Source: Prolixibacteraceae bacterium (lineage in GTDB: Bacteria; Bacteroidota; Bacteroidia; Bacteroidales; Prolixibacteraceae). Taken from it: a DNA stretch of 33,452 nt. Location: NCBI GenBank assembly GCA_003457135.1, contig DMSQ01000095.1, positions 1-33,452 of the forward strand. Reading direction: 5' to 3'. Below the pieces are notes generated by a model. It was not told the DNA's origin and searched no databases. It was given only the letters and a program-made list of their open reading frames with translations. This document shows positions 1 to 7,691 of this stretch, piece after piece. Numbering within the stretch: position 1 is the first letter of the stretch; every line of letters starts with the position of its first letter. Position numbers and translations under genes: made by a program.

Positions 1-93
1 AAAATAAAAGTAATCAGCCGGTTCTCAAGAAAATATTTGACAAGTCGGTTAAACATACGTCACGTTATTAGAACAGATGGATCATTTTTGCAA

Positions 94-465
94 TTAAAGA
101 ACTTTTGACATCATCAATATCATCAAGGCTGTCATTACCACTCCTCCTCCTATCCATCCAGCAGTGGTCAGTATTTTTTGAGGAGCATCCGTGTGCTGCT
201 TTTGCAGAAAATGGTCCGGATTACTTTTAAAAACTGACAAACATTGTTCGGTATCAAAATAGTAAATTTTTCCCTGATATTCATAAGACAGGGAATTTTC
301 GTCGCCAACCTGCTTTCCACATACCAGATCTGTTTTTACATCGGAACTGACATGATTGTGACCCTCTTGCATAGAACCAGACATGTGGCCTGGCATCATC
401 ATCATACATGAAGAAAATGATAAACTTATTACAGTGACTAAAAGAGCAATAAAATACTTTTTCAT
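94..465 (-). CDS. YHS-domain lipoprotein, probable metal handling
   Basis: Predicted 123 aa outer-surface or periplasmic lipoprotein. The N-terminal signal ends in a lipobox (SFSSC, Cys20), followed at once by a Met/His-rich stretch (MMMMPGHM, then EGHNH). Residues about 45-88 form a YHS-type domain: DLVCGKQV, then a Tyr/Phe-rich YEYQGKIYYF, then a second Cys (Cys75) and NPDHF. A hydrophobic segment at about 103-121 could be a C-terminal membrane anchor, odd for a protein that already has a lipid anchor. YHS domains often accompany copper and heavy-metal ATPases; the metal role here is inference. I chose ATG at 465 (MKKYF) because it starts a normal signal peptide; the reading frame extends only to a TTG at 471. 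It starts 11 nt after the beta-propeller gene and is probably its last operon partner. Confidence 0.75.
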   Translation of the reverse strand: MKKYFIALLVTVISLSFSSCMMMMPGHMSGSMQEGHNHVSSDVKTDLVCGKQVGDENSLSYEYQGKIYYFDTEQCLSVFKSNPDHFLQKQHTDAPQKILTTAGWIGGGVVMTALMILMMSKVL

Positions 466-476
466 AATCAATGTAT

Positions 477-1649
477 TTAAAAATTGGATTTGTACCTGAT
501 AACGATTCCATTAGGCTTTTTGCCAACAGTAATTTTCATTATCTCTTTGAGATTTGGAACATCAACAACCGAAACTGTCCCATCGGTTTGATTGGTTACA
601 TAAGAAACATTGCCTTCTTTATTGAATGCGATGGCATGAGCGCCATTACCGACTGCAACCTCTCCTTTATGCACATATCCCGCACTGTTTTTAGTCCACA
701 TGTGAATTTTACTTCCATCAGGGTCTGAAACCCACATCTGATTCATCATGCTGTTACGGGCTGCCATACCAGGAGTAAATCCAAGTTGCACCGAATTAAT
801 CATCATGTTGGTTGTGCTGTTTACGATGCTTATGCTTTGTCCATCTTCATTATCTACGTACATCATTCCGTCCATGCCCGGCCATGCGCCAACCGGATTA
901 TCTCCAACTTCTATGGTTTCAATGACTTGTTTGGTAACAGCATCTATTACAGTTACGGTGTTCGACATTCCATTGGCCACAAATACTTTTTTACCATCGT
1001 CAGAAAATGTTACTTCGGCTGGCATCTGACCTACATTAACAGTATTTAAAAGGGTGTATGTTGTGGCATCAAAAATTTTAACTTTCCCTTCAGGCATCAT
1101 TATAGCTGTCCATAATTCTTTGCTGTCGGGCGAAAAAACGGCATTATGAGTCATTCCTTCGAGTGATAGTTCCTTTAACAATTCACCTGTCACAGCATCT
1201 AATATCAGAATCCTTCCAGACATTATTGTCCCGCTTACCGAACTACCTGTTTTGCTGCCACTATGATGCTGAATGTGACTATCCGTTGAACTTCCGGCAG
1301 AAGAAGAGGCCTGCATCATGTTATGTCCTTTGCTGAAATCCATGCCTGGCGCAGCAATAGCTAATTTGCTCTTGTCAGTTGACAATGAAATATGATGCGG
1401 CCACATGTTACTCATTCCCATTTCCATCTGACCAGCGCCCATACTACTTTGAAGGTTCGCAAGATCAATGGTTTTATCCACTTTATTGGTGGAAAGGTTG
1501 ATTACCGAAATGGAATTACTTTCGCCATTAACTACATAAGCGGCGTCAAAATTTACCTGAGCGTTAATTGTTCCATCCTTCTGACAAGATGAAAATAGAA
1601 TTGCACTTCCGAAAAGGACAGCAATTGACATTAATTTTAATTTTTTCAT
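477..1649 (-). CDS. YVTN-type beta-propeller lipoprotein with Met/His-rich insert
   Basis: 390 aa predicted lipoprotein; the signal peptide ends at Cys22 (FSSC). The mature part consists of beta-propeller repeats of the YVTN/YncE kind: YVVNGESNSISVINL near 38-52, VFVANGMSNTVTVID in the middle and VSYVTNQTDGTVSVVDV near the end. Such seven-bladed proteins are periplasmic or surface scaffolds, often of unknown ligand. Unusual is an insert at about residues 70-143 very rich in Met and His (MEMGMSNMWPHH, GHNMMQ, HIQHHSG), a composition typical of copper-binding periplasmic proteins. Its neighbours on both sides, an HMA protein and a YHS lipoprotein, are also Met/His-rich, which supports a copper-related role by inference. 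ATG 1649 gives a standard MKKLK signal start. Confidence 0.8.
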   Translation of the reverse strand: MKKLKLMSIAVLFGSAILFSSCQKDGTINAQVNFDAAYVVNGESNSISVINLSTNKVDKTIDLANLQSSMGAGQMEMGMSNMWPHHISLSTDKSKLAIAAPGMDFSKGHNMMQASSSAGSSTDSHIQHHSGSKTGSSVSGTIMSGRILILDAVTGELLKELSLEGMTHNAVFSPDSKELWTAIMMPEGKVKIFDATTYTLLNTVNVGQMPAEVTFSDDGKKVFVANGMSNTVTVIDAVTKQVIETIEVGDNPVGAWPGMDGMMYVDNEDGQSISIVNSTTNMMINSVQLGFTPGMAARNSMMNQMWVSDPDGSKIHMWTKNSAGYVHKGEVAVGNGAHAIAFNKEGNVSYVTNQTDGTVSVVDVPNLKEIMKITVGKKPNGIVIRYKSNF

Positions 1650-1675
1650 ATCTGTATTTTTTTAATGTAAAAGAA

Positions 1676-1744
1676 TCAATGAATAGCCATGACCAATTTC
1701 AGTTCCACCTATTGAAATTGGCTGAGTCATGGCTATCGCATTGA
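1676..1744 (-). other. Long imperfect intergenic hairpin
   Basis: A strong stem-loop sits between the HMA gene and the beta-propeller gene. The inner stem is CCAATTTCA (1693-1701) with TGAAATTGG (1713-1721). After a 5 nt bulge (CTGAG), ATAGCCATGA (1683-1692) pairs with TCATGGCTAT (1727-1736). The outer stem is TCAATG (1676-1681) with CATTGA (1739-1744). About 25 pairs enclose an 11 nt loop. There is no strong U-tract directly behind it on the minus strand, so an mRNA processing or stability element, or a partial terminator, is more likely than a full terminator. The function is not known. Confidence 0.6.
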
Positions 1745-1762
1745 AAAATGGGAATAGAAAAA

Positions 1763-2164
1763 TTATTTCTTTCGGTCGTACTTACAGCAATCGTCGAGTT
1801 TTGCGTATGCCTTATCGTCTGCTTTGAATTTTTCAGTATCGTGACCAACAGCAGCAATTTTCTTTTGGACATCGTCACTATTCGTTTTTGAAGGATCATA
1901 CACCAGCGAGAGCATTTTGGACTCTGTATCCCAGCTTGCCTTGGTAACACCTTCTATTTTTGCAGCTTTTTCGATGCGGGTTTTACACATGTTACATTCG
2001 CCCCAAACCTTAATGCTTTCAGTTTTTGCTTTGGCCATATCCATTTTGGAGTCTGTTTTTGTTTTGGGCATGTCCATTTTTGAATGATCGTGCATTTGGG
2101 CATAAGAGTTTGAGCCCAGAAATCCTGCCAATAAGGCAACTATGATAATTTTTACAGTTTTCAT
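1763..2164 (-). CDS. Periplasmic HMA (heavy-metal-associated) domain protein
   Basis: 133 aa with a cleavable signal peptide (residues 1-23, ending SYAQ). The first mature residues are Met/His-rich (MHDHSKMDM, later SKMDM). Residues about 50-115 form a ferredoxin-like HMA fold with the metal-binding motif GECNMCKTRIEKA (Cys57 and Cys60, CxxC). This is the layout of MerP/Atx1-like metallochaperones and of copper ATPase N-terminal domains. The C-terminus adds an adjacent Cys pair (Cys126-Cys127, DDCCKYD). It probably binds Cu(I) or a similar thiophilic metal in the periplasm; mercury is the main alternative. It is the first gene of a likely operon with the beta-propeller and YHS lipoproteins, separated from the former by a 113 nt gap holding a hairpin. 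Confidence 0.82.
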   Translation of the reverse strand: MKTVKIIIVALLAGFLGSNSYAQMHDHSKMDMPKTKTDSKMDMAKAKTESIKVWGECNMCKTRIEKAAKIEGVTKASWDTESKMLSLVYDPSKTNSDDVQKKIAAVGHDTEKFKADDKAYAKLDDCCKYDRKK

Positions 2165-2173
2165 GATTTTAAA

Positions 2174-2317
2174 TATTTGATGTTTTTAAATAGAATTAAT
2201 TGCCACGAAGACACTAAGGTCACAAAGAAACACCAATTTAATCCCTTTATGAAACTTCGGGACTTGGAGCCTTTGTGGCTAAACTTAAAGACTTAAAGGG
2301 AATAAAAACATCAAATA
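2174..2317. repeat. MITE-like element with 15 bp terminal inverted repeats
   Basis: Perfect 15 bp inverted termini: TATTTGATGTTTTTA at 2174-2188 and its exact reverse complement at 2303-2317. Inside are nested inverted pairs: TCCCTTTA (2242-2249) with TAAAGGGA (2294-2301), and CACAAAG (2221-2227) with CTTTGTG (2271-2277). The interior wording (CCACGAAGACACTAAGG, CACAAAG) resembles a dispersed Bacteroidota repeat that I recognise from memory and cannot verify here. The element is non-coding, about 144 bp, and its right end covers the stop codon of the HYC_CC_PP gene. It could be a miniature transposable element or a large composite hairpin terminator for that gene. Confidence 0.6.
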
Positions 2318-2730
2318 AGGAAAACACATATTTTGGGCAAGCTTACAGCAGAAGCAAGGTAATTTCCGGGTGGAATTTCACCGTTATTCGTCTGTAATAA
2401 AGAAGTAAGTGAATGAAAAGTAAAGTTTTCAGGAATAGGAAATACCTGTATAACAGTTAGTGAAAAATCTTTGAATGGGGTAAACGAAGGCGAATAATTG
2501 TGGTCAATCTCATAAAACGATACTTTGTTATCACAGCAGCCCGATTCTAAGTGACTTCCGGGCTGGGTGCATTCATCAGTTTCACTTTCCATACCGCATG
2601 AAGCTATATTACCCACAATGGATACCTTGGAATCAGCAAGCTCACCTCCACAGTAATGTCTGGAAATAGTAAGCTGCATACCCGAAAGCAGCATGAGAAG
2701 GGCAATTGATATGGATAACAGTTTCTTCAT
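2311..2730 (-). CDS. HYC_CC_PP family secreted protein
   Basis: 139 aa. The hydrophobic N-terminal signal is followed by the three landmarks that name this Bacteroidota family: HYC at residues 25-27, an adjacent Cys pair at 65-66 (SGCCDN) and a Pro pair at 120-121 (EIPPGNY). Extra Cys residues at 45 and 54 suggest disulfides or metal binding. The family's biochemical function is not established; members commonly lie beside copper or other metal efflux genes, which fits the HMA neighbour. I chose ATG 2730 (MKKLL) because it begins a normal signal peptide; an upstream in-frame start 18 nt earlier would add MRFNNH. A good -7 box lies about 40 nt upstream. The stop codon lies inside the end of an inverted-repeat element. 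Confidence 0.72.
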   Translation of the reverse strand: MKKLLSISIALLMLLSGMQLTISRHYCGGELADSKVSIVGNIASCGMESETDECTQPGSHLESGCCDNKVSFYEIDHNYSPSFTPFKDFSLTVIQVFPIPENFTFHSLTSLLQTNNGEIPPGNYLASAVSLPKICVFLI

Positions 2731-2768
2731 GTGATTGTTAAAACGCAAAATACCGAGAAAATGTTTTT

Positions 2769-2776
2769 CAAAGATA
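2769..2776 (-). promoter_or_regulatory. Candidate Bacteroidota -7 box (TATCTTTG)
   Basis: On the minus strand the sequence is TATCTTTG, a full match to the Bacteroidota TAnnTTTG box, about 39 nt upstream of the chosen ATG of the HYC_CC_PP gene. No clear TTTG -33 box is visible at the expected distance, so the call rests on the -7 box alone. Confidence 0.45.
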
Positions 2777-2824
2777 TAGATATTTTAATATGTTGTTCTT
2801 TTTCACTGATTTGATTAGGAAATA

Positions 2825-2938
2825 TTAACAGTTTTGAGGTAAAAAAACAGGACACGAATCTTCAGGCATCGTTTCTTCCTTCGCAAATCCGCAGTTCGGG
2901 CAGGTAATGATTGAATTTGGTTGAATGATTTTTTGCAT
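2825..2938 (-). pseudogene. Truncated GDCCxC-type small protein
   Basis: A 37-codon reading frame from ATG 2938 to TAA 2825 encodes a product containing ITCPNCGFAKEETMPEDSC. This matches the start of the small GDCCxC-motif (seleno)protein family, which is about 60-65 aa and goes on through a second Cys pair to GDCC. Here the frame departs from the family after the Asp-Ser-Cys (CPVFLPQNC) and stops before any GDCC motif. A run of seven T at the departure point is a plausible frameshift site, but I see no GDCC continuation in the following bases, so the 3' half seems lost. The family often sits in mercury and other metal resistance loci, in keeping with the neighbours. The family assignment is from memory of the motif. 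Confidence 0.6.
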
Positions 2939-2944
2939 ACCTGA

Positions 2945-3577
2945 TTATTTTAATTTCATTCTTATTCCAACCATCTGAAATATGAACACAAAAAATAAAA
3001 GTGGCAAATATAAATACCAGACAAGATCTGGATTTGTTTGAACAATCTTATAATAAACGGAATGAACGATGGCAAAGATAAAGGCCAGATAGGAAAATCG
3101 CTGAATATTTTTCCAGGTAGTTGGGTTGAGTTGCCGGAACGAAAAATCATTGGAAGTAATCAGCAATAGAATAAGGATCAAGGCAGAAATCAGGCCGGTA
3201 TAATTGGCTAATCCAAAATCATCAAGCCGGATCGAATAACCGTGCTCTGTTTTATTCAGAAAGTACTGCCAATTTTTTCCTCTTAAATGAACGAATAATC
3301 CGGCCACTGAATGTAATACGGCTAAAATACCACCGGTTATTCCAATATCGCGTCTGAAATACGTCGAAATCGGATTTTTACGCTTAAATATCAAATTGAA
3401 TGGCCCGATAAGTAATGAAAAGGTAATCAGGATGATGGAGATATATCCGCTTGCATTAGTAATAACGGTAATCGCATCCCTTTTCGGCCAGTTGTGATTA
3501 AAAATCAGGCTGGCAATTATAACCACAGAAAATAAAGGCAAATAATGGATTTTTAGTCTCTCACGAAAATTATCCAT
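2945..3577 (-). CDS. Ferric-reductase-like haem membrane protein (MsrQ/YedZ-like)
   Basis: About 210 aa, largely hydrophobic, with around six predicted membrane helices and conserved His residues placed as in ferric reductase-like transmembrane domains: His89 (LAVLHSVAG), His97 (FVH) and His172 (AIVHSVYY). The RRDIGITGG motif and the WKNIQRFSYLAF helix resemble MsrQ/YedZ b-type haem subunits. No FAD or NAD(P)H domain follows, so an electron-transfer partner is needed. No MsrP molybdoprotein is in the window, and MsrQ proper is therefore uncertain. ATG 3577 is preferred; the frame extends only two codons upstream to a TTG. It lies 6 nt upstream of the truncated GDCCxC frame on the same strand. 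Confidence 0.75.
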   Translation of the reverse strand: MDNFRERLKIHYLPLFSVVIIASLIFNHNWPKRDAITVITNASGYISIILITFSLLIGPFNLIFKRKNPISTYFRRDIGITGGILAVLHSVAGLFVHLRGKNWQYFLNKTEHGYSIRLDDFGLANYTGLISALILILLLITSNDFSFRQLNPTTWKNIQRFSYLAFIFAIVHSVYYKIVQTNPDLVWYLYLPLLFFVFIFQMVGIRMKLK

Positions 3578-3664
3578 AAACAATCCTGTATATTTTTATG
3601 ACCTATTTTTTCGCAATATACAATTTTGTGGATAATATCGGGATTATTTTAAAAGGATGTAAGA

Positions 3665-4273
3665 TTAGAATTCCTTCAGTTTAGGTTCTGTTTTGAAAAA
3701 CTTTCGCTGATATTCATCCATCTCCAGCATCTGCTGTTGAAGCAATTTCATCATCTCGTCCATTGATTTTAATTGCGAATGTATTAAAGGCTGTCCTTGA
3801 AATTTGGATAAAATGCTGTCACTCTTATTTTCCCGGAAGTCGAAAAAACTATCAAAGTCTTTAAAGTTAAAAGCCAGTGAATCAGTATAAGACCGGATAT
3901 TGTGAAATAGAGGATTTAAACCGAATTTTTTCATCAGCACAGAATCCCTTTTTCCAATAAAAGATCGGGCTGACAACTGATCAAAATCATCAAAGAACGA
4001 GTGTCCGGTAAAAGCGCTGTCATTGAAGAAGCTAAAGTTATCTCCGAACAGATTATCAAAATCTTTGAATGAAAGTGAATTTTGAAGAGTGCTATCGCTT
4101 GACCAACTGTAGGTATAGGTCGAATCGAATCTGATCAGGTTGCCCTGTTCATCGTATTCGCGGTTGACTTTGAAATCTTCCTTTGGAGAGTTCTTTTTTG
4201 GAGCTCCTGTTTGGGACAGGCCGTTAAACACGAGGCATGTGGCCATGATGAAAAAAAGAAAACAGGGTTTCAT
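3665..4273 (-). CDS. Secreted protein of unknown function
   Basis: About 202 aa with a signal peptide (MKPCFLFFIMATCLVFNGLSQ). I recognise no family. The mature part is very rich in Phe, Asp and Ser: repeated short FxDF and DSxF patterns such as FKDFDNLFGDNF, FFDDFDQ and FKDFDSFFDF. The C-terminal 45 residues are helical and Met/Gln/Leu-rich (SMDEMMKLLQQQMLEMDEY), probably a coiled coil. There is no Cys in the mature part. A periplasmic structural or binding protein is possible but unproven. ATG 4273 starts the signal peptide directly; seven further in-frame codons upstream are unlikely to be translated. A TATTTTTG -7 box is 24 nt upstream. Confidence 0.6.
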   Translation of the reverse strand: MKPCFLFFIMATCLVFNGLSQTGAPKKNSPKEDFKVNREYDEQGNLIRFDSTYTYSWSSDSTLQNSLSFKDFDNLFGDNFSFFNDSAFTGHSFFDDFDQLSARSFIGKRDSVLMKKFGLNPLFHNIRSYTDSLAFNFKDFDSFFDFRENKSDSILSKFQGQPLIHSQLKSMDEMMKLLQQQMLEMDEYQRKFFKTEPKLKEF

Positions 4274-4296
4274 AACCTTCGATTTTAAATTCACTT

Positions 4297-4304
4297 CAAA
4301 AATA
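4297..4304 (-). promoter_or_regulatory. Candidate -7 box (TATTTTTG)
   Basis: On the minus strand the sequence is TATTTTTG, a full TAnnTTTG match placed 24 nt before the ATG of the secreted unknown protein, implying a short 5' leader. No TTTG -33 box at 19-21 nt is visible. The surrounding 4274-4450 gap between divergent genes is otherwise just A+T-rich. Confidence 0.4.
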
Positions 4305-4450
4305 ACTTCAAACCACTAAAATTGTATTTTAAAAAATCTTAAAACATTTTAAAAAATCAGAAACCGGCCATAACTCTCAATTCCTTCGAAATAATTCATA
4401 ATTTGATTATTTCGATTATCTTTAATTTTTTCAATAAATGAAATGATTTA

Positions 4451-4774
4451 ATGGAAAACGTAAAGTTTCAAATATTAGCAAACGAGCAAGGACTTATTAC
4501 TAACCTTTCAATGAGTGGCTTACTAGTTGTTGAAAATGCTCAACAGCTTAAAAAAGAGTTGGTTGGGACACTAAATCGCTTGTGTGATTCAGTTGAAATT
4601 AACATAGGGGAAGTTGATGATATTGATCTTTCATTTATTCAGCTTATTGTTGCATATACCAAACAACTGGACGGGAAGGGAAATAAGTTCAGGCTAAATT
4701 GGAATCTAGATGATGATCAGCGCTTATTATTTAAAAATGTGGGTTTGAGTGACGAACTATTTATGAACTATTAA
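4451..4774 (+). CDS. STAS-domain protein (anti-sigma-antagonist-like)
   Basis: 107 aa, a single STAS domain as in SpoIIAA/RsbV proteins and in small adaptors found in chemosensory operons. The core strand-helix pattern is visible: ITNLSMSGLLVVENAQQLKKEL, then VEINIGEVDDIDLSFIQLIV. Ser61 in DIDLSFIQL occupies the place of the serine phosphorylated in antagonist proteins. No partner anti-sigma kinase (RsbW/SpoIIAB type) is in the window, so the partner may be the CheA or HATPase proteins downstream; this is inference. It is the first gene of the chemotaxis-type operon, one base before the CheY gene. Confidence 0.8.
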   Translation: MENVKFQILANEQGLITNLSMSGLLVVENAQQLKKELVGTLNRLCDSVEINIGEVDDIDLSFIQLIVAYTKQLDGKGNKFRLNWNLDDDQRLLFKNVGLSDELFMNY

Positions 4775-4775
4775 T

Positions 4776-5141
4776 ATGTTGAAACAAATTCTAATTGTGG
4801 ACGATTCGGAAAGCATTCGTGAAGTACTGGCTTTTAGTATTTCGAATGCCGGATTTCAGGTTTTAGTTGCATGTGACGGTATTGAAGCACTAAAATATTT
4901 TGATGGAAGGACCATTGATTTACTATTGACCGATTACCACATGCCCAATCTGAATGGCCTGGAGTTGATTTTAAAAATCAGACAAATAGAACATTATAAG
5001 TTTATTCCAATTTTGGTACTTACAACCGAAAATCAGGTGAAAATGATCAAGGAAGCCAGGGAGAGCGGGGCAACCGGGTGGCTAACGAAACCGTTTAATA
5101 CAGAGAAACTTTTGCAGACTTTACGAAAAGTGATAAGATAG
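4776..5141 (+). CDS. cheY: CheY-type single-domain response regulator
   Basis: 121 aa receiver domain with no output domain. The acidic pair Asp9-Asp10 (ILIVDDSES), phospho-acceptor Asp53 (LLLTDYHMPN), Thr83 (ILVLTTE) and Lys105 (LTKPFN) are all present, so it should be phosphorylated by the adjacent CheA. Its stop codon overlaps the GTG start of cheA by one base, indicating translational coupling. In a bacterium without visible flagella its target is unknown: a gliding or pilus motor or another cell function are options. Confidence 0.9.
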   Translation: MLKQILIVDDSESIREVLAFSISNAGFQVLVACDGIEALKYFDGRTIDLLLTDYHMPNLNGLELILKIRQIEHYKFIPILVLTTENQVKMIKEARESGATGWLTKPFNTEKLLQTLRKVIR

Positions 5142-7186
5142 TGAATTCATTTGTAGAAAAATTCAAAGACGAGGTTAACGAATATTGCGAACGGCTCGAA
5201 TCCGGGTTGTTGCTTCTTGAACGTGAGCCTGAAAATTATCATATCATTGATGAGATTTTTAGGATTATGCACTCGATGAAAGGTAGCGGTGGAATGTTTG
5301 GGTTCGACCTGTTAAGCGATGTTACCCACGATCTGGAGTCTTTATACGATATATTCAGATCAAAAAAACGACCGATTGATTCTGAGGTTATAAGCTTTAC
5401 TTTAAGTTCTATTGACGGATTACATAACCTGATGGTCGTGTCGCCCGGCAGCGAACATCATCTGCTGGCCGAAAATATGAAATCAAAAACGAAGCTGCAA
5501 ATCGCCCGGTTCACCGATGAACAGAATTCGTCTTTATCAGAAAATTCATCTGAAACAGACCATTCGGTACAATCCAATTTTAATCAGAATACCTGGCACA
5601 TTTCCTTTGTTCCGAACAAAGATATTTTGAAAAACGGAACAAATCCACTTTACCTTATTGATGAACTTAACGCTCTGGGAGAATGTAATATACAGGTTAA
5701 TTTTGACGAGCTTCCATCTTTGTCAGAAATGAATCCTGAATACTGCTATGTTTCATGGAGCCTGTTTATTGCTACCACCGAAGATATTAAAACACTCAGG
5801 GATGTCTTCATTTTTGTGTCCGATCAGGCCGGGATTCAGATAGAGAAAGTTGCATCTCAAAATGTCCTTCAGGATGAAGCCGTTTTGACCAGTTTCCTGA
5901 ATGCAAAACTTAACCATGAAATATGGGAACCCACAGAACCGGAAATGCCTAAACCTGATATCCAGGAAGACGAAACCGAAGAAATTGGTGTGATGTTGAA
6001 ATTATCGGTCGAAATTCCAAAAAATTCAGTTTTTGCCCAAACTACTGTTGATTCGATAAGGGTTGATTCACAAAAAATTGACCAGTACCTAAACATAGTA
6101 AGTGAATTGATTACCGCTCAATCGAGGCTGGAGGTGATTGCTTCAAAACTGAATCATCCGGATTTGGAAGCAGCTACCGAAAATTTCGGAAAGCTAAGCC
6201 GCCAACTTCGTGAAAATGCTTTCGATATGAGTCTGATTCCATTGGAAAGTGTGGCTGTCAGGTTTAAACGTTTAATTCACGATTTGTCAAAATCGCTTGA
6301 TAAGGAAGTAGATCTGGTAACTGAAGGAATGGAGACAGAGCTGGATAAAAACATCATTGAGAAGTTAATTGAACCACTGCTTCATATCATTCGGAATTCG
6401 ATGGATCATGGCATCGAAAACAGGAATGAACGCCTGGCCAAACAAAAAACGGCAATTGGCGCTGTTTTAATAAAAGCTTCAACTGCCGGCAGTTATGTCT
6501 TGATTGAGATTGAAGATGATGGAGCCGGCCTCGACCTGACCAAAATCAGAAAGAAGGCTATTGAAAAAGGGATCATCAATGATCAGTCGCGGCTCAGCGA
6601 TGAAGAAATTGCTCAATTAATTTTCGAACCCGGATTTTCAACCTCTGAACTGGTAACTGATATGTCTGGCCGTGGCGTGGGCATGGATGTGGTGAAAAAA
6701 AGAATTCAGGAAATGCGCGGTATGATCGAACTAAGTACCGAAAAAGACCGGTTTACCAGGATTTCGATCAAACTGCCGCTTTCATTGTCTATTATTGATG
6801 GATTACTGACCAGGGTTGGCGATGGATATTACGTTATTCCGTCATCGGTGATCAAAAAGATACACTTTATCAAACATGAATCATTAAAAAACGGATTCAG
6901 GCAGGTTGTTGAACTTGAAGGAGTTCAATTGCCTTATTTAAATATGTACGATGAGTTCGTTGGCGATGGGAATGCCCCGGAAAATCAGCTTATTATAGTT
7001 GTTGGTTTAAATAACCAGTTATTTGGTCTTGTCGTTGATGAGGTTATTCATGAATATCAGGCCGTGATAAAACCTTTGGGCAGATTATTGAAAGGACAAA
7101 ATGCGTTTTCGGGAGCGAGTATCCTGGGGACTGGCCAGTTAGCGCTGGTGATTGATACCAATAAAATGATTAAAAAATATTCGTAA
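5141..7186 (+). CDS. cheA: CheA chemotaxis histidine kinase
   Basis: 681 aa with the full CheA order. The P1 HPt domain carries His44 in IMHSMKGSGGMFGF. A central region at about 148-245 has the WHISFVPNKDIL...EYCYVSWSLF pattern of P2-like domains. The P3 dimerisation helices (DSIRVDSQKIDQYLNIVSEL) start near 305. The ATPase has an N-box (LLHIIRNSMDHGIENR), a G1 box (IEDDGAGLD) and a G2 box (SGRGVGMDVVKKRIQEM). A C-terminal P5 CheW-like domain follows. It starts with GTG overlapping the cheY stop (TAGTG); no ATG lies close by that keeps the start of P1. It autophosphorylates in response to the MCP-CheW array and passes phosphate to CheY and CheB. Confidence 0.93.
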   Translation: MNSFVEKFKDEVNEYCERLESGLLLLEREPENYHIIDEIFRIMHSMKGSGGMFGFDLLSDVTHDLESLYDIFRSKKRPIDSEVISFTLSSIDGLHNLMVVSPGSEHHLLAENMKSKTKLQIARFTDEQNSSLSENSSETDHSVQSNFNQNTWHISFVPNKDILKNGTNPLYLIDELNALGECNIQVNFDELPSLSEMNPEYCYVSWSLFIATTEDIKTLRDVFIFVSDQAGIQIEKVASQNVLQDEAVLTSFLNAKLNHEIWEPTEPEMPKPDIQEDETEEIGVMLKLSVEIPKNSVFAQTTVDSIRVDSQKIDQYLNIVSELITAQSRLEVIASKLNHPDLEAATENFGKLSRQLRENAFDMSLIPLESVAVRFKRLIHDLSKSLDKEVDLVTEGMETELDKNIIEKLIEPLLHIIRNSMDHGIENRNERLAKQKTAIGAVLIKASTAGSYVLIEIEDDGAGLDLTKIRKKAIEKGIINDQSRLSDEEIAQLIFEPGFSTSELVTDMSGRGVGMDVVKKRIQEMRGMIELSTEKDRFTRISIKLPLSLSIIDGLLTRVGDGYYVIPSSVIKKIHFIKHESLKNGFRQVVELEGVQLPYLNMYDEFVGDGNAPENQLIIVVGLNNQLFGLVVDEVIHEYQAVIKPLGRLLKGQNAFSGASILGTGQLALVIDTNKMIKKYS

Positions 7187-7190
7187 TACA

Positions 7191-7673
7191 ATGGCAACAG
7201 AAATTATTCATGGACTTGATTCCTATTTTACGTTCAGGATTGGGAATGAGCTTTTTGCGGTAAACATTGGCCATGTGACTAAAATTCTGGGAATGACAGA
7301 TATTACCAAAGTACCCAATTCACCCAGGTATTTTAAAGGAATAATAAACCTTTTTGGTGATGTTTTGCCAGTTTTTGACGGCCGTTTGAAATTTGGATTT
7401 CCGGAAACGGAAAATACCAGGAATACCTGCATCCTGATATTCGTTTTTGAATTGGACGGTCAACCGGTCAGCTCGGGTATTGTGGTTGACTCAGTCGAAA
7501 AAGTAGTGATCTTTGAACCTGAACATATAAAACCTGCACCTCAGGTTGGTAAAGGCTTCAACTCCGAATTTATTCATGGAATTGCTACATTGAATGATGA
7601 ATTCGTAATTATTCTGAATCTTGAAAAAATATTTTCGGAGGAAGAAATTAGTTTGATAAATGCTGTAGAATAA
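7191..7673 (+). CDS. cheW: CheW coupling protein
   Basis: 160 aa CheW-like domain linking the chemoreceptor to CheA. Typical features are the opening strand (YFTFRIGNELFAVNIGHVTKIL), the PNSPRYFKGIINLFGDVLPVFD signature and the closing GIATLNDEFVIILNLEKIF. Its start is 4 nt after cheA and its end 18 nt before the receptor gene, so it is firmly inside the operon. Confidence 0.92.
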   Translation: MATEIIHGLDSYFTFRIGNELFAVNIGHVTKILGMTDITKVPNSPRYFKGIINLFGDVLPVFDGRLKFGFPETENTRNTCILIFVFELDGQPVSSGIVVDSVEKVVIFEPEHIKPAPQVGKGFNSEFIHGIATLNDEFVIILNLEKIFSEEEISLINAVE

Positions 7674-7691
7674 ACACATAAAAATAAGGTT

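Noticed and set aside
1763..2164. MerP of a mercury operon
   Set aside because: There is a CxxC HMA motif, but no merA, merT or merR is nearby, and the Met/His-rich context favours copper.
4402..4424. TTTG and TATCTTTA as a promoter for the chemotaxis operon
   Set aside because: The spacing between the two boxes is only 11 nt instead of about 19-21, and the last base of the -7 box does not match.
5869..6096. Minus-strand reading frame opposite cheA
   Set aside because: It is a shadow of a well-supported coding region with no recognisable protein features; the same holds for other opposite-strand frames inside cheB, cysI, pyrB and the permease gene.
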